This document shows, piece by piece, positions 38,295 to 52,100 of a stretch of DNA of 64,000 bases. Under the pieces are notes generated by a model. The model saw only the letters and a list, made by a program, of their open reading frames with translations. It did not search any database and was not told where the DNA came from. The stretch's first letter is position 1; the number at the start of each line of letters is the position of its first letter. A program made the translations under genes and the position numbers. The DNA lies in contig CM024177.1 in the NCBI GenBank assembly GCA_013433145.1, positions 4,738,110-4,802,109 of the forward strand, written 5' to 3'. The DNA comes from Ascaris suum. Its lineage: Eukaryota > Nematoda > Chromadorea > Rhabditida > Ascarididae.

Positions 38295-40253
38295 CGCATT
38301 TCATGTATACAGTAATATAATTTCTGAAGAACGTCGTCGACAAGCTTATGCGGAAGAATACTTTAAAATACAGTTTTCGAAACTACGTCGAAAGTTTGAA
38401 GAGTTCAAACCTGAAAGTAGAAAATTTCAAAATGTTTCTTGACAGTTTGGTAGGGAATGAAGAAAAAATTATTCAAGATGGCTTTCTTCTTTCAAAGCCG
38501 AAAATTTGTGCGGTCATATTCAAAACGGTGACAATACGTTTGTGGTTATATCGTTCAGTGTTTAAACTACAGCGAATTTCATTATATGATTACAGTATAA
38601 TTAGTGAACCCTTTTGAATACAGAATACTTGACAATGGATATTAGTATTATCATGCTGCGACCATTGTGCAAAACATATTAACCTAGCCGCGTACTGCAA
38701 ACGATGACAAAGGATAAAGAGTATAACGAGGCGCAATGAATGCGAAAACCATAATATCAACCAGTCAATCTGCAGATCAACTATTCATTTCTCCAAAATC
38801 ATATGAATTTCAATGATGCATTTTTCCTATGAAGCAAAACAGTTGTATAAGTCCTGGAAACGAATGTCGTTTTGGGTCGTTCCCAACAAGCAGATGAACA
38901 AATTCATTTAAGAGATTTCACAACGCTTTGGGTTCATTGTCTCATGCAAAATCGATGAGCTAATGCGCAAGTGAGCGTAAGAAACCGTCCTCTGCAATAA
39001 ACTGCTTTCATAGTCGCGGCTTTTTTGGTTCTTTCATTGAGGTTACCTGGCTGAGCATATTTAGAATGAAAACAAACGTATGTATCGCTGTATGCATTCA
39101 CGCAAACATTACATCACTATAGAGTATTTCTTATTCAAAACAAATAGGTGAAAATGCTCATAGAAATTCACTCCTGTTGATCGATTCAGCAAATTTTGAC
39201 AATATTAAGATAGCAATTATTCAAAAGTATTTACGAAGACCGAATTGACATATGCTCTTTGCGTTCAACAAATCAATTTGAGCAGTGAGCGTGAATTCGC
39301 ATTAGTGACATGCTTGCAATGGAGAGAAACATGAGCCTAGCCAGTTATTTCACAGCTAGTATTGTTAGGTGAAATTAAGATCATCTCACGTGGCCTCAAC
39401 TCTAGTTCTAGTTTTTGTCTGACAATTCAGCTTAATATAACACGAGTAACTGTTATACTAACAACAAACGTTCCTCGTATATATCACTGTCATTGAATGA
39501 TCCAAATAGACGTTATCCAATAGTCCAGTTATACTGATGGAGACTTTCGTAGTTAAATCCATTAAACACTGGTAACTATCGACATTAGCTCACTAAATTG
39601 CAGTTGCAGTTCGATCCCTTCACTTGGACTAGGATTGTTTGAAGAAATGTTCTCAGGTTTTCCAGTAATGGCGTCGGCTAGGTTGCGAAAGCACACAACC
39701 ATTTGTGATATATCTGAAGATGCGTTGTCATCGGATGGAGGATTATTTCATAAGATATTGTCTTGAAATGATGTAGATGACAGCTTGCGAAAAGACTGTC
39801 CCTCATACAAAGTATGGTATGTTACTTTTCGTGCGTTAAAGTTGCTCCTTAGAAATATAATATACGCCGCATCATGCCGCTAGAAACACAGTAACTCTTA
39901 ACTCGCCGCACAACCACTCTGCACGTTTAGCAGTTGTTTTGTGCAGCGATGCTATAAACGTCTCGTAGAGCTTCAGTAATGTTTTAGAGTAGTAAGAGAA
40001 TATTATGCTGGAATTAATCATCTATAAGAGTTTATGGGGAGTGTACTCGGATGCATTCGAATCTTAAAGAAACGCACTTATTGCGCTCGGTAACTTTTGA
40101 GTTTTCATTGCATTCACCCTTAAAACATCACTGTTCTTTTGTTTGTGTGTGTGTTTGTTTTCGATTAAAATGCCGCATTCTTCTGGTTAAAAAAAGTGAA
40201 GATATATAGCAGAGTACAGTGGTTCTTCGCAAGAGGGGAGAAAAAGAGGAAAA

Positions 40254-40298
<45 letters not shown>

Positions 40299-43200
40299 GT
40301 CTTCCAGTTAGGAGGAAAAATCGCAATCATTCAGTGTTTTATCATCATGCAGAGAATGAAATAGATGTCACTAAACCTTTATCATTAAATACGTGCAACT
40401 TATCGACGAATAAGCATTTATCATCATTACGCTTTGTCGCATTTTCAAGATAAAAGAGTTCGCATATCGGTCTCTCGTTTACTCGGAGCACTCAGTACAC
40501 TAGTGTATTTCAGAGTCATGTTCAGCTGTTTCACTAAGCTCACTATAAGCAGGTCGTTCATTTTTTAAAACAATCTTACAGCGTCGATGTATCGCGAATC
40601 ATGAAACAGTGATGGCAGGAGGAATATAGTTCCTTTCGTGACTTCTTCCTGTGAATTGTGCATACAATGCATCTAATTGCAAACTACGCAAACTATTATG
40701 TGTGACAATTGTAAAGCTATCAATGGCGAAGTAGTCAATCTCGCTATGATAGAATTGGCTGTAAACATGCTCGAGGTATGACGTCACGTCGAATATTTCG
40801 TGTGGAAAAGCACAATAGATTGCGAGTAAAAAATGGCTTATGAAATTAATGAAGAAAAATCGATAACATCGCTGAATCTACTTCAACCTCAACCACATCA
40901 CATTTTTTTGTTGCAGAGCTATATATTTGTGGCCAGTACTGCAAATGGCTGATTTTGCCAACGGCATACAGCATTGCGCGCTTTACTCACTAGCAGAATC
41001 GTTTCACTGGCGCTACGATTTCTGCTACTACCAATCCTCGCATAATTTCAAGCATGTGTCTGTGCAAAATGAACGCATTATGCGTGCGCAATAACATCAA
41101 AAGTATTTGGGCTTGGCATTATTTACATATCATCGCAATGAAGCTGTGCGACGTTTCCGCCGCTAAAATGAGCATGTGGTATTGTTTGTTATTGTACTCT
41201 TAACCAAGTTCCCCAAAACCTAATGGTGAGAGGAAATAATGTAAGGTGGAAAGGACTCTAACCATCGACGAAGAATTGTAGGTTGGCTTGAGAGAGCAAG
41301 TTTGGCAGCAAGCTTTCATGAGTCTAAAAAAAGAGCCACAATCAATACCCGAATAAAAATTGAAAACAATTGAAAACTTCGAAATCATTTTTTAAGGGAA
41401 ATCAATCAAAATCGAAGAATTTAGTACGACGAGTAATTATCACCATAGTGTGCTTCCTGATCCTGAATAAATAGGCACCACACGCTGTGCTTTATGCGTA
41501 CACTTAGCTTATAACGTTCAACTGAATGCTTCGCAAAAGTGCTTCGCGATTTCCTCTGCTCCACGCAGTTGAAATACTCGAAACTTCCTTGAAACCACAA
41601 ACTAATATTTATTTTCTTTTGTGAAAATGCATAAAATTCAACTTTTAAAGCAATAAACCAGTGCACATCGCTTATTGCGAAGGTATTTTACTGCATTTCT
41701 TCACTCATCAACCGTTATTATGGCAAATCAAAACATTTGATGCAGAGCACCAAATCATACCTCGCATCATTTCAAACAGCCATCGCATTATGAATGAACA
41801 TTCGCCTCCACACTCACAGTACAGTTGTTGTATTCACTGTGGAACCCAATCACCGAAGCAATTCTCATCCTACGAAGCTCAGCACGTCCTTCCGGCTTAA
41901 CATATTGCTTCTTTTGCAGCACTTTATTCACTCATCCTGTTTTACCTCTCAGCTATATGAGCACTGACATCAACAAATTTGTCCATATATCGATCGATGC
42001 CAATGGCCAGTGGCCGAGATCTGCTCGAGCCAATTAGAAATTCCACAGATGATCAGTACGGTGCGCTAATTTGTAATCTCTCCTAGACTGAAAGGCCAGC
42101 ATTTTATTAAACGATGGAAACGAACGAAAGATATTGCACGCAAGGGGGTGAGCTGCATGGCCGAGGAATTAGCCCAGCACATTGTAGCTTGGTTTCCACA
42201 CGCGAACGGAAACACATTAGCGAAAACTTTATTTGCCTTTGTGAAATTGCCAAAACGGCGGATTCGTAAACTGCTTGCGCTATAGCCTCAACTCTTTCTA
42301 TCGTGTTCTACACTCAACTCGAGGCTTGTTATATGTGGTTTTCTATGCTATCCATCAAGTTTACTGCTAGAGATGGTCAAAAATATTTTATAACAGATTG
42401 TACTGCGAACACCCGACTTCACAAAAACCTCAGAAAATTTTATTACCAGCTGATCAAGGCTTTTGAGGATAACTCGAAATTTTTGGAGTGCCAGAAAGAC
42501 TAGATAAGTAGAAAGGGGAACAAAGGAGAAGCAGAAATATTAGGATAGAGGTACTCGATGAAGGGCACTAAATGTGGATTTCATATCGCCGGCCTAAACT
42601 CATAAAGATAAGCCTTCATTCACGCTTGAGTGTTTATTAGCATCGTCGAGCAGCTGTTAGATCAGTAAATTAGATCAGTACAATAACTCTCTGATATCCA
42701 CAATGATTAAAATGCAGAATTCGCTAATATATTGGAAAAGCCTGGCGCTGCATAATTAAAGCGTTTTAATGAGTTGTAATATGATGCAGCAGAACAACTG
42801 AAGTTCACTTTTGGATAGGCCTCCTTAGGTTTTGATAGAATAACGCGTCTAGGATGGCGTGACAATTATGCTTCGGCCCTTGAAGGTACCGATCCAAAAA
42901 CACAAAATATCCGGCAACGATAAAATTTCCCAGAAAATATATCCAAACCGCTCTTTCCGCTTTAGGAAAAAAGAACAAAAAGCTGGAAGTTGCAGGCATG
43001 CCCTTTCGTTCAGTGAACGCAGGAATTAAGCTAACGCTGCTATCATTTATAATTGTTGCTTTCCTTGCATCAGCGACACATAAATTATGATCATCCTTCT
43101 AATGGTATTGGACAAGGAAGGTGCGTAAAGTTTATCTTTTCGGATCATCCTTCTTTGCTGCTTTCGAAATTTGCATGTAAGGTTTGAAATTTTCAGTCGT

Positions 43201-44949
43201 GGCGTGACCACGTCTTTGTTATTAATACACCGAAAACTTGAACCAAACACTTTATTCCAAAGTAGGAAGTGAATTGGAGAAGAAATAGATTTGGCAAATG
43301 CGAATGAAGCAAACACTATGTGAAAATGCAATTATACAAATGCGCCTTCTACCTAAATTTCCAAATTCAACCATAACGAATTGAAACAACTCAGCGAACA
43401 TAAACAGGTGAAATCGCGTACATAAATCAATAGAGACTCTTAGACAAATTCTCTACACGATAAGCGTTTAAAATGACAAAGTGGCATAAGTTTATGTGCA
43501 AATCATGCTCGCTTCAAAAGAGACTGCCTTCACAAATGCCATCAACTTTGTATTGTTTGCACAGAATAGGCACTTTCCTCAGAATTACTTCATCTGCCAA
43601 AATCTCAGCGGAAGTATCGATGCACTGAGTCGCACTTACGTATGCTATATGTCTCATTAACTGCACACAGTCGTTGAAGTAATCACATTTTGTGCCATGC
43701 AAAATGCTTGTCTCAAGGCGAATTTCACGTAATGAAATGGCAAACGCGAATCTTCAATGAGAATAAGTGGAGTAGAGTTTAACAGTAATGAAATGATGAA
43801 TCTTTTAGCACAAGATCCTTCAAAAACCATTATCTTATACGCTCTTCATTTTCTTGACAGATATTGCGCAAAGTAAGCTGTTTATGCAATATCACAACAG
43901 GCAATCGTTCCGATAATTGGCGATTTAAAGTGCAAAATAAGAAAGAGCAGATGATGAGAACACCGGAAATACATTTGCGCAGCTGCTTGATCGGCGATCT
44001 GTGAAGAATGCTCGGAATGCTAATAACAAGATTGTCATGCACCCGTTGCTAATGAATGTTTGTTGCTCTTCGTTGAGTTTCGAGCGTATTTGGGATTTTG
44101 CATCATTACTGAGGTGTTGAAATGTTTAGTGAAAGAAACGTGGTAACCTCGATGATAATTTCGTTTTGTTTTGTTATAGACTGACTGCTTTGTATTTTTA
44201 TGGAACTCTCGAAAGCAGTATGGATCGAATTTTCAGCTTCTTCTAACGTTTACAAAAAGCTAATCGTAATTTCCAACAATCAAGCCGAAATTTGTTTTCT
44301 GTGATTATTTTCATTATCGACGAACTCAATTCTAATTGCGTCCGAGGTTCCGAGCAGTTAGGCTATAGTAATAAACTGAAATAAACTGAAACTGAAAATT
44401 CGTGAAGTCATTGATTTCATGCCAGCACAACAAAATTGCAATGATTCCTGAACCCGCACCATTCTAATCAACATTCTCGAAAACAACACAGTGAAACTGA
44501 GACATTGATGTGTGGATATGCAGCTAGAGGAATATCACGAAAACAGATCAAAGAAGAGAGCATTGTGAGAGCAATTGCGATTGCTGTGAAAATATGAAAA
44601 TGGCACGGATTTGACGCACGCGAACTTGAAATATCCGATATCATAAACAGCTGTCGCCGTCATATCACCAACGAGGTTGTTGTGCTCAAATTCGGTTATT
44701 CAGACTCAACATTAATTGTGTTATATTTTTACGATCAGGAGCCCAAAAAAGGACAAAGGCTAATGTTTTTTATTCTCTTCAAAAACAGAGAGGACAAAAT
44801 ATTTTCTTTTGGTTATTCTTTCAACTACTCGCTTCACATAATACTACGCGGTAAGCAAGGTGTGACAATAAAGTGTCGGCCTATGTTTCGATCCGATCTC
44901 GATGCTTCGTGCATGACGATTATTGCTGCCCCCTTTTGGATGGCATTAG
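38292..44949. other. Gene-less A+T-rich region
   Basis: No gene or RNA is recognised. It contains a GA microsatellite at 40258-40297, a short GT-rich run near 40143-40156 and a 13-bp tandem duplication (TTAGATCAGTAAA) at 42657-42682. Open frames are short and motif-free. Confidence 0.55.
40258..40297. repeat. (GA)n microsatellite
   Basis: Forty bases of uninterrupted GA dinucleotides, preceded by a purine-rich lead-in from about 40232. The open frame reading Arg-Glu repeats across it is an artefact. Confidence 0.95.
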
Positions 44950-45505
44950 CTGATACTGCTCTGGAGAAGTGGCATTGCTGAGGCCGTTGAAGTACATCAC
45001 GGCCGCCAAGAAAGAAATACCCTGCACAAGTTTTTCGCAGACAATGCAAATGCAAAAACGTTCTTCAGTTCCTTTGCTCAAAAATCGCAATGTTATCAGC
45101 CTCGAACTCATTCGCCGAATGTGTTTAAGGAAGAGTTTCAGGAACATTCAATTCTCGTCTCAGTTTGCTTAAGGCCGTCAACCTGCTTCTGCGTGAGGAT
45201 AATCAAACTCATCCTAAATCGGCTTCATCTATCTTCGATATAGATGTTGATGCGGTTTCTGTCCCTTATTTGAAAGGATTTGCTCTCGCTTGCTGGAAAC
45301 CGTTTCCTCTTACTTGCATGACGCGGAGCAGGCTTTTTGCCAGTCTGATCTGTTGAAACAACCACCCTCTCAGAAAACTCTCTCTAGTCGCCCGTTTCTT
45401 TCGGAGGCCGGACTTGCCCGGTTATGTCACATCGTTGCGGAGCTAGAGGAACGGAGTGAGAGTGAGCCAAGGCCTAATCTACTTATTAACAATAAAAAAT
45501 CATAG
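44950..45505 (+). pseudogene. Possible decayed coding region, three frames in relay
   Basis: Three long open stretches follow each other on the + strand in different frames with overlaps: 44950-45240, 45129-45353 and 45251-45502 (stop TAG 45503-45505). Each reads like ordinary protein: GIAEAVEVHHGRQERN in the first, LLKAVNLLLREDNQ in the second, ERICSRLLETVSSYLHDAEQ in the third. A fourth frame ending at 44981 (FWMALADTALEKW) may precede them. No introns fit between the stretches, because the overlaps are too short for a normal intron. An AATAAA lies near 45491-45496, about at the end. I do not recognise the family. I infer a gene broken by small indels, perhaps a processed copy. Chance open frames in a locally G+C-richer stretch are the main alternative. 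Confidence 0.3.
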
Positions 45506-46035
45506 CAAGCCAGAAAACTCTTGTTCCTACAAAATATGAGATAGTTTTTGGCGCGCGATGAAATAGCGAATAGTAAACTTACTTTCGCTGCACCCGTTTC
45601 CCCGCGACATCCGGTTAGGGTTATTGGCCGTCGATCACCTTCTGTACGATGAGCCGCCCTGTCGCCCTCTAAGCATAGCTGCACGTATAATCTAGGAAGT
45701 GAAAGGCTTCAAGTGCTCTCACCTCAATTGTTTCAGCATGCTGAATAAGCTAGGCAATTGTATGTTTCGCTGAAATTTGAGCGGCGCAAAATTGTTTTAA
45801 CGATAGGAAGGTCCAGTCGCAAATGATAAGGCTCCAGATGTGTTAATGTAGCTGAGGTCATGTTATCTTTCGTAGTGACACGTTACCGCTTCAGAGGGTC
45901 GACTGAATTGTCATTTAGTTAGAAAAGCAAAAAAAGCTCATTGTTCTTTCTCTTTGGCTATGTTATGTTATTTATTATTTTGAAATCGTGATGTCGTAGA
46001 GCTGTTGTTCATTGCCAACCAGGCTGCAACATCAA
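45506..46035. other. Non-coding stretch
   Basis: Nothing recognised. A minus-strand frame at 45427-45684 overlaps the possible decayed gene and has no motif. Confidence 0.5.
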
Positions 46036-46127
46036 GTGTTCCAACAAGAAGAATTTTACGAGGTGTTCGAACAAGGAGGCTTCTACTATGTGTTCCAACA
46101 AGACGGATTTTAGCGGTTGTTCCAACG
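46036..46127 (+). repeat. Tandem repeat, 27-bp unit, about 3.4 copies
   Basis: Units begin at 46036, 46063 and 46090 with GTGTTC, and a partial fourth begins at 46117. Because 27 is divisible by three, one frame reads a 9-residue repeat: VFQQEEFYE, VFEQGGFYY, then VFQQDGF before a TAG in the third unit. The units differ by several bases yet keep the peptide pattern V-F-x-Q-x-x-F-Y. The frame is open upstream for only about a dozen codons. It is either the remnant of a repeat-containing protein or a minisatellite whose length happens to fit. Confidence 0.75.
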
Positions 46128-49100
46128 CTGTCTCCGATAGTTGCGTTGTTGACTCGTAGCAGAGAATGATGAGCAGTTATAATTCTGTGTTAAACCTTGT
46201 GGATTAACGTGGAAGTATATGCGAATATGCGAAACATCTTTCATTTAGTAACAACAAATAATTAATAAGAACAACTGCCTAACATTTCGGTTTAACTGAT
46301 CTCCCTCACAAACTTCTGTAATCAATGCTTTTCTTCTAACAGGAGCGTTGTTAAATGCACAATCAACCGATGTAAGTGACGCAGGCGAAAAGTTCCCGAC
46401 TTTTTAATGTCTGCAACTTCTTTTGAAATTGTGGCATCATCGAGAAGCATGGCACAAGAGCTACATTAGCCACCTAATTTCGTGACTCTCTCCAGTAATT
46501 CCTGACCTAAAACTCAGTCAAGCGGACTAATTTGCAAGCATGCACATGAACATGCACAGATAAGTATATGCGAATAAGTATATGCGAAAGTTGGCACAAA
46601 AACCGAAGTCAAAACAAGCAACCGAAGTCATTGGCATAACGAGGTTTTGCAAAGAAAATTTGCAAAAGCACATAGCAGCAGTCAAAATAATGCGCTCATA
46701 GTACGATGTAACCGTTCATATAAGTTTCCCGTAAAAAAATTCGTTCGTTCAAACCGAAGTGTTGCATTGTGGAATTTTTTGGCATATACGAGTACATTTG
46801 AGTACACAGCTCTTTTCGATCCTTCGATGTTGATGTGCCAACTCGAAAATTGGCATATGACTCTTTTCATAGTATGGATTATGCTCACTAAATTTTCTGC
46901 TTCTAATTTGAGTCGTTCTTAAATAAGGAACATCGGCAGACACAGCTAGTCATCCGCATAGAAATAGTTCAGTTCTGAAATCATCCTAGTGCATTTTGCT
47001 AACGCAAATTTGCAAAAATTCTTAAAAATGAGTCATTTTGCAGAGAATTTAAGCGAGTCATTAATTTCGCTAAAATTTGAATCGATTTTTAAAATTCGCA
47101 AGAAGTCGATGAAATTGACTGATACGATCAACGGAATCAATTCGCACGTCATCTGATGAGCTTCTCATTCGTTATGCCTATACCTGACCACAGCCACAGT
47201 GTTTATTCTTTTCACTCTCCGATTTCTGGCGAAGAAAATAATCAAGTTTCAACCATTCATCACTGTTTTTTTGGGTGATTTTAAACGACCTTTCAATGCA
47301 CACATCAATTTACTTTCTAAAACATAGCAACCGAAGTCATTTCGATGTTTGGTGGCAACAATAAACCGTAAAACAATTATATTTGCCAAACGACTTTCAC
47401 AAAATGAAATCGCTGTGACATACGAGACTCATATTTTGCCTCTGCAATATTATCTAATAATGTTATCTAGCCACTATGCCTTTGTCCACTTCAAGAAATT
47501 ATAAGATAAACCACTTCAAAGACTATGAAATAAAGGTAGTACTGCATCGATATGTTACAATCATTAGCTATGAGAATTGTTGTGATATCAGAGGAACAGA
47601 CATCAAAATTGTCAATTAACTTTGGTATGTGATAAGCAAAAATGAGCACAAAAATCTAAAATTACAACAAAATGATTGCGACGTTTAGCTCTATCTGAGC
47701 ATTGCACATGATTCGTCGATGCCTCATCGACTCGAGTCTAAGAAACAAAAACGAAATTTCCCTACACAGGCGAACGCTTTCCTATCGTTTACTAGCTGCG
47801 TGCATTCGAGAGGAATATTACACAACGTTATGAATGCAGTGAAGCTAGCATAACATGCTCTCGCTCAAAAGCTGCACTAGAGGGAGAGGTTTTCGGCAAC
47901 TAAAAGCACACCAGTCGCATCATTCTTCAGCAAGCAATCAAAATGCTAATTCCGCCCACCACCCCTCTCAAAAAAGTATGCATATCATAAAACACATCAG
48001 AAGCTACAGCGAGCGCAGCGATGTCCTTACGCGGCATCTGTCAAAAGTAGAAAAAATTACTAATTTCGAGTACTGGTTGAAAGATCTGTAAGTGAGTAAG
48101 ATAAGCGTCCGCAAAAATCTACGCAATATTAGAAAAGCCTTTAATCTACGCAAAAGATTATTTAATCAATTAAGCACGCGTTTTGAAATGATAATAAAAC
48201 TGTACCCTTCCCGATCATTTCAGTTCTATTCCGTTGTCTTCCTATCAAATTACCACATACGAACTTTTCGCTTATAGACTGTCATTTCTATTCTTGATGA
48301 AATTTCAAAAACAGCGACGTTGCGACATTTGACTTTCCACAAAAAAACTTTTTGATGTCATGAAATGTTGACAATAGCAGACTAGTAGCCAAGTAGAAAG
48401 AAAGTTTTACATGCGTCGTCCGAGTTTCAAGAATTTCTGTAGACTTGAGAGTACTAAAATGGGAGAATTGATGGAAATTTCAAATTCATCCGAAAATATT
48501 TCCTCGAAAGGTTTTTCCCGGTATAGGATTCAGTATTAATGCATGATTACCTAGCTCTTGCGAACACCTATTTCAGTACTTTGAAATCCATGTGCAGCGA
48601 TGTAAAGCAAAATATTTCAGTATATGCATGATGAAACATTTTAAAGTCGAATTTTGAAGAAAGGAAGAGGCTAAAAACATCTCTAAACAGAAAATTTTGC
48701 AGCATGGAGACTGGTGTTCAAAGTTTGCCGTCATCTCGTCCTTCGGCGACCATGCGAATGGCAGCAGTGCTTTTGGGGAGATTGAGGTGGACGAACTCAA
48801 AAGAGAAGTACAATCGCTATGCGGAAAATGCGCCAAATTACTCGCCTATATCGTCGTTCACGGGCGTGTCGAAATTCTCTGAACTTTCTGTTTATGCATA
48901 GCTTTACACTGCAGAGAACCGAGATTTCCACGTTTCCAGCATGCTTTTTGCAAAAACACCCTATAGCGATTCATTTAATCAGATTCACAGGCGAAATGAA
49001 CCAGTCAGGGAAATAGAATGTCCAATGTGATACAAAGAAGGCTTATAACGCCGTCAAGCCAAACCATTAAAAAGCTGTATGATGAGCCGCGAAATGAAGA

Positions 49101-52100
49101 CCTCTTTAAACCTTAGGAAACCCCAAGGAAAACCCATCGCTGTTGGGTCACCATAAGAGTCGCTCTCTCCTTCTATTTGCCATTTATTTATATGGCGCCG
49201 AAAAAAGTGACGTTTGCTGCAAGCGATATGAGACATCTTTCAAATCCCAAGGGTTAGAAAGGACAAAGAAAAATTTAAGAAAAAACGTTTGACGATCATT
49301 AGTGAAAGGGCAATTAGCAAAAAAACTTCAAATTAGTGCCACTAATTTACAAAAATCTAAACCGCAGTATACTGTACTCGCTCTAGGAATTCTGTAACTA
49401 TGATATATATAGAACATAAGCACTCAGAGGTTCATTAAACTACATTATAATGTGCTTTAGAGCAGCAAAAATTTCATAAACTTGCAATATAAAATTGAAA
49501 CTCGCGGCGGAACGCGCTTTTCTGACCTCCTTTCCGCATCTCTGTGCCTGCTCATCGGAATACAGAAGAGGTTTGCCGCCCTCACCTCTCGCATAATCCT
49601 TGAGGCAAACTTTATCCATTCAAAAGCAGTTTTTTAAAATGTGACCCCACCAAGGACTCGCGCTTAGAAGATCCCTTGCTTTCAGAAGACTTCAAGAATG
49701 CAAGCTCCTTCGTGGAGTTTCCATCGGAAAACTCTTGACATCTGGAGAGGAGACCATTCATTGCATCATGTCGTAGAAGTTTACACCTCCTCCATCTCCC
49801 CAAGGTCCCATTCTCGGGAGCCCCCTTCCCTTCATATATTTGAAAAACATATCGTTAGCATGCATCCATCACTGCATCGTGCGTACATTTCTTGCTGAAA
49901 TTCATCGAGATCAGTCAACTTTCTAACACTTGAGCTTGAAGAAGCGAAAAGCCATGGAGAATGGATGCGATCAAAAACATTCTGCACCCTCGCTGAACTT
50001 CACCGTTCTGTTATGCCACACAAACATTCGTCCTAAGAAGGAAATTCGAATGCTTCGAAGCGTAGTCTCGAAAATCATGGGCACCATTTCGCACACAAAG
50101 TAAATGAGCTAAGAAATATTGATAGTTCATGTCGTGCACATAATGAGAATAAAAGATCATACTAAGAAATCGTGAAACGCTGCCTGACAACTGAAATTAG
50201 CAGAAAACTGAAAATTTTCATGTGAAGTTTGCTATCGTTTCTTATCTTTATGATCTCTCAGTTTCGGCAGCGAAAATAAGCTAAAGAAATATAACTGGCT
50301 CGCTCAGAGCATGAACCTGCTTATCAAAGATAACGGCATACATGTACTACATTCACTACTAAAGATTTTTGAGGGTTGCAAAGTACCTTGGAATGTGAAG
50401 TAATGCTTCTAGAATCCAAATACAATCCAGTGATATTAAATCAGTAATCCAGCACATGAGAACCAAGTATTTCAGCTGCTGAGAAGAGCAGTGCCTCATG
50501 GTCAAAGATTAAGGAGTTCACATTCTAGTTGTTGCTAAACACTTCGTTGACTGTCTTTAGCACGAATTGAGAACATCACAGTTTGGGAAGAAAATGTTCA
50601 AGTGAAAACGATTCACAAATGTAACAGAAGTTGGGAAAACTAAGGCAGTAGAATTTCAATGACAGACGCTGAGTATTCATCATCGCCGCGCAATTACTGA
50701 TATGGCATTTAATAGGGATTAAAGGCGTGCATCATCGCTATCCAAAGAACTTGAAAAACTGTTTTGAGAGATGAGTAACAGAAAAGCGTTAGAATAATAA
50801 ACGAAAGAACACCAAACGCAGCAATTAAGTCCTAAAGGCTCACAGACATTGCAATCATTTAATAAGAGAATGAAGAGATTCATTAGTAAGACTATACGAT
50901 ATGCAGTCTTGTGTTTACCAACGCTGATGTAATTTTATGGCAAAGTGAAGGGGAACTGAAGAAATGCGGCGATCAAATGCAACTAATAAAACTTTCAAGC
51001 TAGCCATATCTGAGTGAAAACACGAACATAATGGCATTAAAGAAAGGTATTACGCCATTTGTGCATTCTAAAAGCTATCAGCAATAGCAGTGAAGCATTT
51101 CCATTAGTCGATTGCATTGTCGATGGCTCATTATACCAGTACAGCTAGAAAAATAGCGATTATGTCGACGAATAATTCAGAATCAGTGTGGAACAACGCT
51201 TTATTCCCAGGGGCAATCGTGACGCCATTAGCAAAGGAAATCGCAATGAGATCCTATGTGATAATGACTCTCGAAATATCGGAATAAATGCTCTTCTATA
51301 CTGCATCCATGCTACTCGACTGCATTACTACCGCACCTTTACAACCACTGAAATCTTCTATGAACTTTATAGAAGAAAAATCGTTTCATAAAGAGAATAA
51401 AATTTAATCGACGGAGTCAGTTACTGAAGGCTGAATGGCTTTTTTCATGATCACAATGAAGCGGTGATGAGTAATGCAGCTTTGCATACTTTGCAAAGTG
51501 CGCTTTCGTTCCGCTTATCGGCACGGCCAAAATTAAGTTTAAAGCTCCTCTTGTTGAGATGAGACACTGCGGTAAGTTGCAAAAAATCTAACAACCCACA
51601 AACGCCCCAAGCTCAAATGTTACGCAAAGTTGTAAGCAGTTAGCTGGCCGTGATGAATCCATTATCCTGAATTTCTTCCGAGTTTATTGTGTCAAGCTCA
51701 ATGAGCCTAAAATTCCGAGCTAGGCAAGCATCATATTTATCAAATTTCACATCTATAGATTTATTGTGTGTTGGCAAGCAGTCTATCAGTGCTGTATTTC
51801 GCATCTGATTGACGCAAAAATGAACGGATAAGGAATTATTGGCTACGGAGGACCAAGGGGAAAGGAAAGTATAATGGCCAGAAAAATGGCGTAGAAAAAA
51901 AATTTGAGCCTGAATGGCGATATCGCGAAGTACGTATCAAAAAAAAAAAAACAATCACAGCAAATAACATCTCAATATCGCTTCTCACTTCCAGTGGTGG
52001 TAAACAGACATGCTTAAAAGCACACACCTTAGTGATAAACGCTCGCAAATGATCTGCATGGCAAGTAGTTTGAAGCCTCTAAAATTGTCCTACGGACCTC

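Noticed and set aside
39655..39765. ATG 2 nt behind a TTTTCCAG acceptor with a 34-codon frame
   Set aside because: Several acceptor-ATG coincidences are expected by chance in a window this size, and nothing in the short frame is recognisable.
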